Shown: positions 28,220 to 36,593 of the stretch, one piece after another
Layout: every line of letters starts with the position of its first letter
Numbering within the stretch: the stretch's first letter is position 1
Source of the DNA: Candidatus Poseidoniaceae archaeon
GTDB taxonomy: Archaea > Thermoplasmatota > Poseidoniia > Poseidoniales > Poseidoniaceae
Direction: 5' to 3'
DNA: 64,000 nucleotides
Assembly: GCA_028356125.1 (NCBI GenBank)
Contig: JAOMTZ010000009.1
Span: forward strand, 1 to 64,000
Position numbers and translations under genes: made by a program
Notes under the pieces: generated by a model
Told to the model about the DNA's origin: nothing
What the model saw: the letters and a program-made list of their open reading frames with translations, nothing else
Databases searched by the model: none

Positions 28220-29341
28220 ATGCTGAAATATATCAAATATTATATTCCAGCAATAACAGGTATTTTGGCCATTATGTTTTTTTTAATGGGTGAAAACTAC
28301 CCCACTTATTTCTGTATAAGTTGGTCATTATTTCTTATCATCGGAGACTATATTTTGCCTAGAGATAAGGAAATACAGAATTTTTCATATCCCGGAATAT
28401 TGAATTTTTCGATTTACATAAATCTACCAATTTTATTCTGTTTAATATTCTTGATAATATCTATTTTTAGTAATGATAACCCTGGTTGGTATATCGATGG
28501 ATTAAATTCACAGTTCAATATTGATTTTATCCAGATAAAAGAATCTTTTACTTTAATTGATAAAATCGCTTTGATATTCCAAACCACTTTATTCGTGGGT
28601 ATACTTGGAACAGTACCTGGCCATGAGTTAGTCCATCGGAAGAAGAATAAATTTGACATGTTCATTGGAAACTGGCTACTGGCTTTTTCATGGGACTGTA
28701 CCTTCGCAATCGAGCATGTTCACGGACACCACAAAGATGTGTGCTTAGATGAAGACCCTGCCTCCGCAAAAAGAGGTGAAAATATCTATTTATTTATCTT
28801 GAGAGCCACTTTACAAGAACAAATAAGCGGGTGGAAAATAGAATCAGAGCGATTGGAAAGAAGAAATCATAATCTTTTCAGCATTCACAACAGAATGATC
28901 GTTGGATACTTCAGAAGTCTAAGTATAACGGTTGCAGCGTTTATTTTTGGTGGATTAATAGGAATGTTGAGTTTCCTCTTGTGCGCTTTCTTGGCCAAAT
29001 TACTTTTGGAATCCATAAATTATATTGAGCATTATGGCCTAGTAAGAGAAAGAGGAACGCCTGTGAAAATGAGACACTCGTGGAACTCTAATCATTTACT
29101 AAGCAGTATTTACCTATGCAATGTGACAAGACATTCCGATCATCATAGATCTGCAAGTTTGAAATTCTGGGAACTACATCCCTGTCATGAAGATGCTCCT
29201 CTATTGCCGTATGGATATTTATCGATGTTATATCTGCTATTGGTTACGCCATTTATTTACAACAAAATAATGGCTAAAGAATTCGTTGACTGGGATCAAA
29301 ACTATGCCAATGAATATGAAAGAAATTACGTAATGCAATGA
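28220..29341 (+). CDS. AlkB-type membrane diiron monooxygenase (alkane hydroxylase family)
   Basis: A 373-residue integral membrane protein with about six helices. All AlkB histidine motifs are present: HELVHRK (135-141), EHVHGHHK (165-172), NYIEHYGL (267-274) and RHSDHHR (304-310). NYxEHYGL distinguishes alkane/xylene monooxygenases from fatty-acid desaturases. It should hydroxylate a terminal C-H bond using O2 and electrons from a rubredoxin or ferredoxin; no such carrier gene lies next to it. A strong GAGGAGG ribosome site precedes the ATG. The sequence is visibly AT-richer, with long T runs, than the FAD-oxidase gene ahead, suggesting separate acquisition. A sterol or fatty-acid hydroxylase role is an alternative. 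Confidence 0.88.
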   Translation: MLKYIKYYIPAITGILAIMFFLMGENYPTYFCISWSLFLIIGDYILPRDKEIQNFSYPGILNFSIYINLPILFCLIFLIISIFSNDNPGWYIDGLNSQFNIDFIQIKESFTLIDKIALIFQTTLFVGILGTVPGHELVHRKKNKFDMFIGNWLLAFSWDCTFAIEHVHGHHKDVCLDEDPASAKRGENIYLFILRATLQEQISGWKIESERLERRNHNLFSIHNRMIVGYFRSLSITVAAFIFGGLIGMLSFLLCAFLAKLLLESINYIEHYGLVRERGTPVKMRHSWNSNHLLSSIYLCNVTRHSDHHRSASLKFWELHPCHEDAPLLPYGYLSMLYLLLVTPFIYNKIMAKEFVDWDQNYANEYERNYVMQ

Positions 29342-29435
29342 CCGCCCATCTGGACAAAAGCAAACACAGCACAGTAATCGTTTTCTATTTTTTTGCCGGG
29401 AACATCTAGATGTATGAGAGTAATATGCCATAAAT

Positions 29436-30026
29436 ATGGATCAGAGAATTGTCTGCATAATTTTGATTCTTTTAACATCACATTTGCCTATAATGGAATC
29501 GGCTTCTGCACAAATCGCTCCTGCAATTGATCTTGAATGTCAATCTGTTCACCCATCTGGTAATCTTGAACTATATGTGTCAAACAATTCATCTGGTAAT
29601 GTAAGCGATTTCGCAGAATGCACTGTTTCTAATCCTAATTTGTATCAGGAAAAAATTAGAATTATAATTTTGTCCGGTCCACTCAATCAAGAAGGCCCTG
29701 CTGACTTTTACGTTGAAGCGGGTAGTGAAGTCGATTTCCAAGTGAAAATATGGACTGAAACACGTGACGGAGGGCGTTGGGAGAATCAAACCAGGGAACT
29801 CACGATTATTGCCGAATTACTGGAAGCAAACGGTTTGCCGCCTCCAATTTACATCTCTTCTGAATCCGAACTATTGGTGGATATCATAGTGTATGAAGAA
29901 ACGAATGAAACAGAAGATATAATTTCGGTGAAATCTGACGATGACCAATCATTGATTTATGCAGGTTCCGGGGGAGCTATACTACTGCTATTGATATTGT
30001 TCATTTTCGTTAAAAGACGCAAATAA
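29436..30026 (+). CDS. exported C-terminally anchored protein
   Basis: 196 residues: signal peptide (MDQRIVCIILILLTSHLP...SASA), a single extracellular beta-sandwich-like domain (~30-160) with two Cys (LECQS, AECTV) and glycosylation sequons, then a C-terminal helix (AGSGGAILLLLILFIFV) followed by KRRK. This is a standard surface-protein plan with no recognised family. It follows the AlkB gene by 94 bp but has its own AT-rich upstream sequence, and is followed by repeat copy E. Confidence 0.6.
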   Translation: MDQRIVCIILILLTSHLPIMESASAQIAPAIDLECQSVHPSGNLELYVSNNSSGNVSDFAECTVSNPNLYQEKIRIIILSGPLNQEGPADFYVEAGSEVDFQVKIWTETRDGGRWENQTRELTIIAELLEANGLPPPIYISSESELLVDIIVYEETNETEDIISVKSDDDQSLIYAGSGGAILLLLILFIFVKRRK

Positions 30027-30041
30027 ATATCTTTAATTTAG

Positions 30042-30125
30042 CAAACCCCTCTTGCGTAATCCAATCTTTCAATGGGTACCCATTGCTTGGATGGGTAAGC
30101 AAAGGGGAGCCCTCTGCTCAATCCC
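30042..30125 (+). repeat. degenerate dispersed repeat, copy E, with 16-bp palindrome
   Basis: The 112-bp gap contains caaacccctc (30044) and then, after about 16 nt, caatgggt (30070), in the same order as on the + strand of copy B. Within it, 30070-30085 is a perfect palindrome (caatgggt/acccattg), and ttgctt...aagcaa (30083-30102) forms a short hairpin. It separates the surface protein from the multi-zinc-ribbon gene. Homology is weaker than among A, B and C. Confidence 0.45.
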
Positions 30126-30138
30126 AACCTTTTGTAAT

Positions 30139-31596
30139 CTAGTTAATGGATTCTGAAATACGAGATTGAACATATTCTATGCTTTTTTCCCACCAATATG
30201 GAATTTCGACCAGTGTAATTCCAATCTTGCCACATTCAATTCTCTTCTCTTCATCACGCTTCTGTTGAGATTCAAAACGATCGGTAGATTCGTGCCAATA
30301 ACTTGAATCATAGTGTTGTTGTCCCTGATATTCAAGTGCAAGTTGGATTCTAGGCAACCAAATGTCAAGTTCCATTCTCCACCCACTTGGGAAAATTAAT
30401 TCTGGATGCTTATAATCAAATAATATTTCATCATCAGGATATAGTTTCTTTACAATTTCAAATAGAGCGGTTTGATTCTTCTTTGGACATAATGGGCACC
30501 CAGGTAAATCGCGGCTGTTGGGTGCAGTTCTCCATTCATGTTCGTGATTCTTGCATTTCCACCAAACCAACTTATTGCTTCCTTTAGTAACCTCTTTTGG
30601 AGTTAATGAGTTACGACTAGGGTGCCATTCTGCTGCTAACTTCGGATGAGTGGTCTCTAAGCAGTTGGACTCAACAGCACGCCTACCATAACACACCGGA
30701 CATTTCACATTCTCTCTGGTTCGATTTACGATTGTACAGTCGAAAACGTGATCTTCGCCCTTTGGACACTTCCACCAGACATTTATATTTGAAAAAGGAG
30801 TATAATCAGTTGGTTTCAAAGGCGAATTTAACTCTGTATGCCACTCCAATGCAATCTCGGGAAATTCCGTTTCTAAGTTGTAAGATGAATCAACTTTTTG
30901 TCCACCACAGTAAGGACATCCAGTCTCGCTGCGAGTTCTATGAACTATGTTCGTTACCCATTTGTGTTCTGGGTTGAAACTACAAATCCAATGCACTTTT
31001 TTGTTACTTCCGCTCGTGTAGGATTCAGGTCCAGTTATATTCTTTTGATAGTCCCATTCACAAATCAAATCTGGAAACTCAAAGGCCAATGAATTTGATT
31101 CGCAAACCCTTTTTCCTTTGCAAAAGGGGCATTCTCCGCCCTTCTCATATTTTTGAGAATTAGAAACTCTATCGGTTAGGGGGCCCTCCCATTCGTGATC
31201 ATCTGCGACTTCGCATTTCCACCACACTTTTCTCTTTGAGCCTGAAATAACGTCGTGAGGCAATAAAGAGCCATTCTTTGTTGGGTGCCACTGCTTTGAT
31301 AATTCTGGATATTTAGTGGCAAGAGAATTCGTAACTGAAACCTGTTGATTTGCGCAGAACGGGCACCCAATACCTAGAGTTCGGCGACCAACTGGAGCAA
31401 TCCAATTGTGATCGCTTCCCTTTGAGCATACCCAATGAAATTTCTTTGAAGATCCGGCAGCAATATCGTGAGGATTTATGTCGGACTCATTTTTATCTAT
31501 ATCCCACTGAGCGAGTACTTCAGGAAACTCTCTCAACGTTTTTCCTCTGAGGCTCACTATTGTCCCTAACCGCCGTATCAGATAAATGTGATTCAC
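30139..31596 (-). CDS. multi-zinc-ribbon (DUF4379-like) protein with nuclease-like C-terminus
   Basis: 485 residues. Six tandem units of ~65 residues each contain a conserved W-x-x-x-x-N segment followed by VWWKC...H.W and CP.C pairs, for example WVCSKGSDHNW with CPFC, and WWKCPKGEDHVF with CPVC. This is the probable zinc-ribbon repeat family DUF4379. The last ~110 residues (ELDIWLPRIQLALEYQGQQHY ... ITLVEIPYWW) match a Vsr/PD-(D/E)xK-type nuclease pattern with E-x-D and E-x-Q motifs. Such proteins suggest DNA binding plus cleavage, as in defence or mobile-element enzymes. It is placed between repeats E and F/H. A GTG at codon 14 is an alternative start. Function inferred only. Confidence 0.7.
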   Translation of the reverse strand: MNHIYLIRRLGTIVSLRGKTLREFPEVLAQWDIDKNESDINPHDIAAGSSKKFHWVCSKGSDHNWIAPVGRRTLGIGCPFCANQQVSVTNSLATKYPELSKQWHPTKNGSLLPHDVISGSKRKVWWKCEVADDHEWEGPLTDRVSNSQKYEKGGECPFCKGKRVCESNSLAFEFPDLICEWDYQKNITGPESYTSGSNKKVHWICSFNPEHKWVTNIVHRTRSETGCPYCGGQKVDSSYNLETEFPEIALEWHTELNSPLKPTDYTPFSNINVWWKCPKGEDHVFDCTIVNRTRENVKCPVCYGRRAVESNCLETTHPKLAAEWHPSRNSLTPKEVTKGSNKLVWWKCKNHEHEWRTAPNSRDLPGCPLCPKKNQTALFEIVKKLYPDDEILFDYKHPELIFPSGWRMELDIWLPRIQLALEYQGQQHYDSSYWHESTDRFESQQKRDEEKRIECGKIGITLVEIPYWWEKSIEYVQSRISESIN

Positions 31597-31649
31597 TTTT
31601 ACATATAGTCGGGATTTTTCGATGTATAGTGGAAGCGGTTTAGCGGCTC

Positions 31650-31740
31650 ATCAAAGGGTCTGTCCGAATACCCATTGCTCAGATATTACCTAATCAAAGG
31701 GCTAGCGGTGGGCCTTGTCAGACGCTACCCATCTGAATGC
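31650..31740 (+). repeat. dispersed repeat copies H (short) and F
   Basis: F (31697-31735, caaagggct...agacgctacccatc) matches copy G (32207-32245) at 31 of 39 positions without gaps, in direct orientation. H (about 31652-31680, tcaaagggtctgtccgaatacccattg) is a shortened relative, and its tacccattgct is also in copy E. The gacgctaccc motif occurs inverted in copy C. It is followed by a G/C-rich hairpin (ccccgtttacgagggg). No gene is seen in this gap. Confidence 0.6.
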
Positions 31741-31768
31741 CCCCGTTTACGAGGGGTCCCCTTGCAAT

Positions 31769-32107
31769 TTACTCTTCACCTGAAAGTTCATCTTGAGGTT
31801 GAATTAACATTCTGTAGTATTCAAATAGGTAGAAAATTAGTGACAGCAAGATCAATATTGCAGAAATAATCAAGCAAACAAGCAATGCCATTCCTTGACC
31901 AAAGCCACAATAAAATTGTCCATAGCATGGATTGAAATGGAAGTATATTTCATACCCAACAATCGAAATTAGTGATAATTCAGCACCAGCAAAAAAAGTC
32001 CAAAATGCATATTTGAAATTTCTTTTCTCACGAGTATAATCCTGTATCATTTTTATTAGAACTAATTGGATAAGAATACCAATTATCACATATCCAGAAG
32101 TTTGCAC
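31769..32107 (-). CDS. small three-helix membrane protein
   Basis: 112 residues with three predicted membrane helices: YVIIGILIQLVLIKMI, a middle segment FWTFFAGAELSLISIVGYEIYF, and the strongly hydrophobic MALLVCLIISAILILLSLIFYLF. A Cys pair (NPCYGQFYC) lies in the outer loop between helices two and three. No family recognised. It is the only gene between direct repeats F and G, so it looks like an inserted cassette. The acidic tail (DELSGEE) is cytoplasmic or external depending on topology. Confidence 0.55.
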   Translation of the reverse strand: MQTSGYVIIGILIQLVLIKMIQDYTREKRNFKYAFWTFFAGAELSLISIVGYEIYFHFNPCYGQFYCGFGQGMALLVCLIISAILILLSLIFYLFEYYRMLIQPQDELSGEE

Positions 32108-32203
32108 AATTGATGTTTCAACACTACGGACATAAACATGCCTCCGTTATTTCGGATGAATTACAAGGTTATATCCAATTACTCATTAAAACAGAAATTG
32201 AAT

Positions 32204-32248
32204 TTCAAAGGGCTTTGCGTGGGTCATTTTAGACGCTACCCATCAGTC
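32204..32248 (+). repeat. dispersed repeat, copy G
   Basis: caaagggctttgcgtgggtcattttagacgctacccatc pattern, 31/39 identical to copy F and in the same orientation. Its last bases coincide with the stop codon of the HAD phosphatase gene (32243), so the repeat boundary lies exactly at the edge of a conserved gene. Confidence 0.6.
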
Positions 32249-32965
32249 GGATTTCTTATTGAGAATGAAATCAACCATTGGAGCAAATGTGTCCCCGTGT
32301 GGATAAGGCGAGATAACGTCAGCAACTTCGGCTAACTCATCAAAACATCCTCCAACTGCAACGCTATGGCCTACATACTCAAACATCGATATGTCATTCG
32401 GAGCATCACCGATTGCTAGCACCTCGTGTGCTTCAATCCCCATTCTCTTGAGGGCGACCTCTAGACCTTGGGCTTTCGAGAGTTGAGGTTCCATCAAATG
32501 TATTGCGAATCCGGTTTTGACGACAGACAGATCTGAAAATTCACTTGCGGACATTAATTCTGAAATCGCTTCCAAATCTTCATTTGGAAATAGACACCAT
32601 TCAGATTCCCTCCAAGCATTTGTCGTGATTCCATCTGCATCTAATTCTAATCGTTCAGCCAACATATTTGCAGCATTTTTTGCACGGGCCCCATCGGCTC
32701 GCAAAATCGGCTCTCCCCATTCAGGGTGCCATACTACTCCTCCATTTTCGCAAACCATCGGCCCTGTTGCGCCAATGAAGCGCCACAGTCCGTATGTAAT
32801 TGCTCTAACATTCCCAGTGGACAGAATAACCGGTATACCCGCATCTTCAAGGCGCCTCAGGGCAGTGATTGCACCCAAGTGAATCTTCTTATTTTTGTCG
32901 GTAATTGTGCCATCGATATCTACAGCAATCGCCTTGGGTGTCCATCCATCAGATGTCCACAGCAT
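32243..32965 (-). CDS. phosphoglycolate phosphatase-like HAD hydrolase (archaeal type)
   Basis: 240 residues, HAD superfamily with a Cof-type cap. Motif I VDIDGTIT (nucleophile Asp and acid Asp), motif II LSTGN, a cap with ENGGVVWH, Lys motif III in QLSKAQGLEVAL, and motif IV GDAPNDISMFE. Closest in pattern to archaeal phosphoglycolate phosphatases, which dephosphorylate 2-phosphoglycolate, though sugar or mannosyl phosphates are possible. It has a strong AGGAGG ribosome site just before the ATG at 32965. Divergent from the metal ATPase, sharing a ~50-bp promoter region. Confidence 0.8.
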   Translation of the reverse strand: MLWTSDGWTPKAIAVDIDGTITDKNKKIHLGAITALRRLEDAGIPVILSTGNVRAITYGLWRFIGATGPMVCENGGVVWHPEWGEPILRADGARAKNAANMLAERLELDADGITTNAWRESEWCLFPNEDLEAISELMSASEFSDLSVVKTGFAIHLMEPQLSKAQGLEVALKRMGIEAHEVLAIGDAPNDISMFEYVGHSVAVGGCFDELAEVADVISPYPHGDTFAPMVDFILNKKSD

Positions 32966-33013
32966 ATTTCCTCCTAACGGATGTTATTCAATACGCTTGC
33001 GATACGAGCCTTC

Positions 33014-35641
33014 ATGACCGATGAACTGTCGCCCAGTATTGTGCAGGAAGACTCCGAGGAATTCTTGTCTCTCGAAGAAGGGGATGATGCGCCAACACCC
33101 GAGGTTCCTCAGCCACAAACTCGCAAATCCTCCTCTGTTCAAACAACAAATACAACCGAGGCTGAATTAATTGATATGGAAGTTCTTGGCGAGTATAGTG
33201 GTACACATACTGTCAGTTGGCCGATTCAAGATATGGATTGTCCACATTGCGCTTCTGAAGCAATGAGTGCTCTAAACCGTTTAGATCTAGTGAATAACTC
33301 TATTGTAAGCGCTACAGAAGGAACAGTAACAATCGATATCGACTTTGAGAAAGGTAACATTTCTCAAGCTTCAGCGATATTAAATTCCCTTGGAAACGGC
33401 CCTAAAATTCCGTTCATGGAAATTGAGGGTGTCAAAGCCAGCGATGTGGCGGCCAGGCATTCAACATCAGTCAAGAACCTCCCTCGTATCTTTCGTCGCC
33501 AACCCGGTGTTCTAAACTGTGAAATTGAAAAAGAAGGATATATTATACTCCAAATCGTTCCAAATTTGCCTGATGAATTACGCAAAGCTATGGAATCATC
33601 CATTCGTAATGTAATAGGTAGGGATTATCGTCTTGTTACGACCTCAATAAAGCGATTAACTTCTGGAGAATGGAGAATGATTGGCTCAGGTCTGGCATTT
33701 GTAATGCTTATTTTGGTATTTATCTGTGAATTTATCACCGACAATCCTTATGTCATCGGTTCATTTGGTCTTTTAGGAGTGGTATTTGGAGGATATACAA
33801 TGTTTTCCAAAGCATTGGCATCTATTCGAAATCAGCAACTAGGTTTCCAAGTTCTCACTTCTTTAGCGGTAATTGGAGCATCAGTTCTTCAAGCATGGGA
33901 GGAAGCACTGATGGTAATAATTCTAGTATCCTGGACTGAACATATGGAGGGCGAGGCTCTAAATAAAGCCAGAACGGCAATGCAAGGCGGACTTGACAGG
34001 CTTCCTCTAAAAGCAAGACGCCTCCCTCAGAAAAACTTCAGTAGCTTCTCTATCGTTTCAGGTCCGTCATTAACAGCCCCTGCATTAGCATCAAATCAAG
34101 AGGCTGAAGAGATTCCAATTGGTTTAGTATTGAAAGGAGATCATTTAGAAATACGTAGCGGAGAATTAATTCCAGCCGATGGAAAAATAATCTCGGGAAC
34201 TGGTTCAATAAATCGAGCCCCCCTAACCGGTGAATCAGTTCCTGAAGATGTATCCAATGGGGATGAACTTCAGGCGGGATTAACATTAGCCCGCGGACCA
34301 GTTACAATTGAAGTAACTGCGGTAGGAGAGGACACTAGACTGTCTGAACTTATTGACAAGGTCCATTTATTCAAAGAAAGGCCTACACGATTACAGGAAG
34401 CCTTGGAGAACTTTACTGCAATATGGGTTCCCATTGTATTATTTGGCGCTGTTTTAGCATGGCTAGTTCAGCCAAATGCGGATTGGAAAATTATCCTTTT
34501 ACTATGGGTAGTCGCTTGCCCATGCGCCCTCCTTCTAGCATCTCCTGTACCTCATGCTGCTAGCATTTCACAGGCAGCAAAGTCCGGGGCAATAGCACGC
34601 GGCGGTGATGTCTTAGAATCCTTATCAAAGGTGAATCTAGCACTACTCGATAAAACGGGAACTCTCACCTCCGGTAGGCCAAGAATTGGGAAGATGACGT
34701 TAGCACGTGGTAGGAGGAGAGATTCAGCAATAGCCTTGGCTGCTGGCCTAGAAGCATCGTCTAACCATCCTTACGCCCAAGCGATTATTGCGCTGGCAAA
34801 AGATGAAGATGTATCCCCTACGGTTCTGACCAATATTTCTGATGGAGAAGAAGGTGTCCACGCTAAGATGAAGGATGTCGATGTTGCATTTGTTCGAGCA
34901 GACAAATCAATGGTAACCGGCAAACTTCTCGAAGGTTTAGAAGAAGCGCTGAGTAATGGGCACGGAGCAAGCCTACTTCTGAAAGAACAAAAGCCAGTAG
35001 CACTGTTTACATTCATTCACGATGATCTACGGCAGGGTACAGACGAAATGGTCAAGGCTCTTTATGCTCAAGGAATCAATGTTGAAATTCTATCTGGTGA
35101 CAATCAAGACTCAGTGAGTGCTCTTGCTAAGAGTATAGGAATTCCCGAATCTGCAGCACACGGAGAGATGACGCCCGAAGGTAAAGTGCAATGGGTGCAG
35201 GATCGTTCCAAGACTCACATTACAATGATGGTGGGAGACGGATTTAATGACGCTGCAGCAATGGCAGCAGCGGATATCGGTATAGCAATAGGAACCGGAG
35301 AGTCTGCCAATTTAGAAGCGGCAGATGTTTTGATCCCAGGCGATGACCCTCGCCTAATATCAGACCTGATTAAGCTATCAAAGCGTACACATTCGGTTTT
35401 AATTTCTAATATCGTATATTCTGTTTTTGTTACGGCAATGCTCGTTTATGCAGTACTAGCTGGATTAAATGAAAACCTTGCTTTCGGCGTACTTGTCCAT
35501 GAATTGAGCGTAATTGGCGTAATAATCAATGGAGCAAGACTGTCTGGAAGTGGAGGGACCTTTGCACTGATAGTAGATATTGGGAAGTCAATATGGACTG
35601 GAACCATAAACGCGTATAGGTCATTATTGACCCCGTTTTGA
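33014..35641 (+). CDS. heavy-metal-transporting P1B-type ATPase
   Basis: 875 residues from the ATG at 33014 (the frame opens at 32981). An acidic, low-complexity N-terminus precedes an HMA-like domain with the metal-binding DMDCPHCASEAM (~73-84), then a second HMA-like fold lacking CxxC. Membrane helices enclose ACPCALLLASPV (CPC metal site, ~502), the phosphorylated DKTGTLTSG (~545), the ATP-domain SNHPYAQAI and the hinge GDGFNDAAAMAAADIG (~741). The C-terminal HELSVIGVIINGARL resembles Zn/Cd/Pb exporters. Likely exports Zn2+ or Cd2+ rather than Cu+. Followed 63 bp later by a winged-helix regulator. Confidence 0.92.
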   Translation: MTDELSPSIVQEDSEEFLSLEEGDDAPTPEVPQPQTRKSSSVQTTNTTEAELIDMEVLGEYSGTHTVSWPIQDMDCPHCASEAMSALNRLDLVNNSIVSATEGTVTIDIDFEKGNISQASAILNSLGNGPKIPFMEIEGVKASDVAARHSTSVKNLPRIFRRQPGVLNCEIEKEGYIILQIVPNLPDELRKAMESSIRNVIGRDYRLVTTSIKRLTSGEWRMIGSGLAFVMLILVFICEFITDNPYVIGSFGLLGVVFGGYTMFSKALASIRNQQLGFQVLTSLAVIGASVLQAWEEALMVIILVSWTEHMEGEALNKARTAMQGGLDRLPLKARRLPQKNFSSFSIVSGPSLTAPALASNQEAEEIPIGLVLKGDHLEIRSGELIPADGKIISGTGSINRAPLTGESVPEDVSNGDELQAGLTLARGPVTIEVTAVGEDTRLSELIDKVHLFKERPTRLQEALENFTAIWVPIVLFGAVLAWLVQPNADWKIILLLWVVACPCALLLASPVPHAASISQAAKSGAIARGGDVLESLSKVNLALLDKTGTLTSGRPRIGKMTLARGRRRDSAIALAAGLEASSNHPYAQAIIALAKDEDVSPTVLTNISDGEEGVHAKMKDVDVAFVRADKSMVTGKLLEGLEEALSNGHGASLLLKEQKPVALFTFIHDDLRQGTDEMVKALYAQGINVEILSGDNQDSVSALAKSIGIPESAAHGEMTPEGKVQWVQDRSKTHITMMVGDGFNDAAAMAAADIGIAIGTGESANLEAADVLIPGDDPRLISDLIKLSKRTHSVLISNIVYSVFVTAMLVYAVLAGLNENLAFGVLVHELSVIGVIINGARLSGSGGTFALIVDIGKSIWTGTINAYRSLLTPF

Positions 35642-35704
35642 TAGTTAAACAAACGCTACCTTCAAGCCTCATGGCCAACAAGACCTAAACAACGGTGGAG
35701 TAAG

Positions 35705-36124
35705 ATGGCGAGAATTCATGCAGACCCGGTCAGCACTTCTTTGATGCATCCAACCCGCCGTGCGCTCTATGTTGCCCTTTTAGAGGCGGATGAGTACACA
35801 ACTGTTCAGTTGCAAAAAATTGTTGGCGTAGACAGGTACAACCTTTACCATCATCTAAAGAAATTAGAATCTCTTGGATTAGTTATGAATCACCGCGACC
35901 AGGGGAGAACTCGATGGTGGTGTGTTATCGATAGAGTGCCATTGCCAAACGACGGCAGCGCCGTATCTAGTGACAATACACTCGGTACTATCGATCTGAG
36001 TAACCCTAGAGTTCAGGCCGCAGCAAGAACAATGCTACGAGAACTCTCGGAATTATCCGGTAAAGCTATCAATTTTGATTCTGCAACTCTCGAAAGTTTA
36101 GAAATAACAGGTCGCAAGAATTGA
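35705..36124 (+). CDS. ArsR-type winged-helix regulator
   Basis: 139 residues behind GGTGGAG. Residues ~10-75 form a winged helix: MHPTRRALYVALLEADEYTTVQLQKIVGVDRYNLYHHLKKLESLGLV, the classic ArsR/HTH_5-like pattern with a recognition helix and a wing (QGRTRWWCV). The C-terminal ~60 residues are helical and may dimerise. It is adjacent to the heavy-metal ATPase and could control it, but no Cys metal-sensing box is seen, so the ligand is open. The zinc-ribbon gene follows closely. Confidence 0.8.
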   Translation: MARIHADPVSTSLMHPTRRALYVALLEADEYTTVQLQKIVGVDRYNLYHHLKKLESLGLVMNHRDQGRTRWWCVIDRVPLPNDGSAVSSDNTLGTIDLSNPRVQAAARTMLRELSELSGKAINFDSATLESLEITGRKN

Positions 36125-36158
36125 ATGTAACAATTTCAGAAGTAATGAGGTGTTAGGA

Positions 36159-36566
36159 TTGACTGAGATAGAAGAAGAAGAAACTCCTGGAGTCGAGTCA
36201 AGAATTGCAACTCCTGACTTATCTTGTCCTCGTTGTAATAATCTGTTACCTACAGGTTTGGGAATTATCACATGTGTCATGTGCAAAGCAAAAGTCGAAG
36301 TCGAACATGAAGGAACTAGAAGGAAATGGCGAGAGGAAAAAGTCAGTTGCCCAGAGTGTTCAAAGGTTCTAATTTCCGGCGTTGACAAAAGACCAGCAAA
36401 CCTTCAATGTTCATCATGTCATACTCATTTCGTCATCAAACCACATCGTCCTAAAATCGAAATAGCGTGCCCGTCGTGTGATCGTAAACTTCGTATGAAT
36501 AAGAGGCCAGGGGAAAGAGAAATCACCTGTCCTGCATGTGAAACCGAATTCAAAGTAAACTTCTGA
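36159..36566 (+). CDS. triple zinc-ribbon protein
   Basis: From the TTG at 36159 (GAGGTG just upstream; a GTG at 36150 is also possible) about 135 residues. After an acidic N-terminus there are three CxxC-CxxC zinc ribbons: CPRC...CVMC, CPEC...CSSC and CPSC...CPAC, separated by basic linkers (RRKWREEK, KPHRPK). It is soluble with no membrane segment. Family unknown; likely nucleic-acid- or protein-binding. It sits in a run of same-strand genes between the ArsR-type regulator and the CDP-alcohol transferase. Confidence 0.7.
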   Translation: MTEIEEEETPGVESRIATPDLSCPRCNNLLPTGLGIITCVMCKAKVEVEHEGTRRKWREEKVSCPECSKVLISGVDKRPANLQCSSCHTHFVIKPHRPKIEIACPSCDRKLRMNKRPGEREITCPACETEFKVNF

Positions 36567-36593
36567 GGGATTAATCTGAAAACCACTTTTAGA

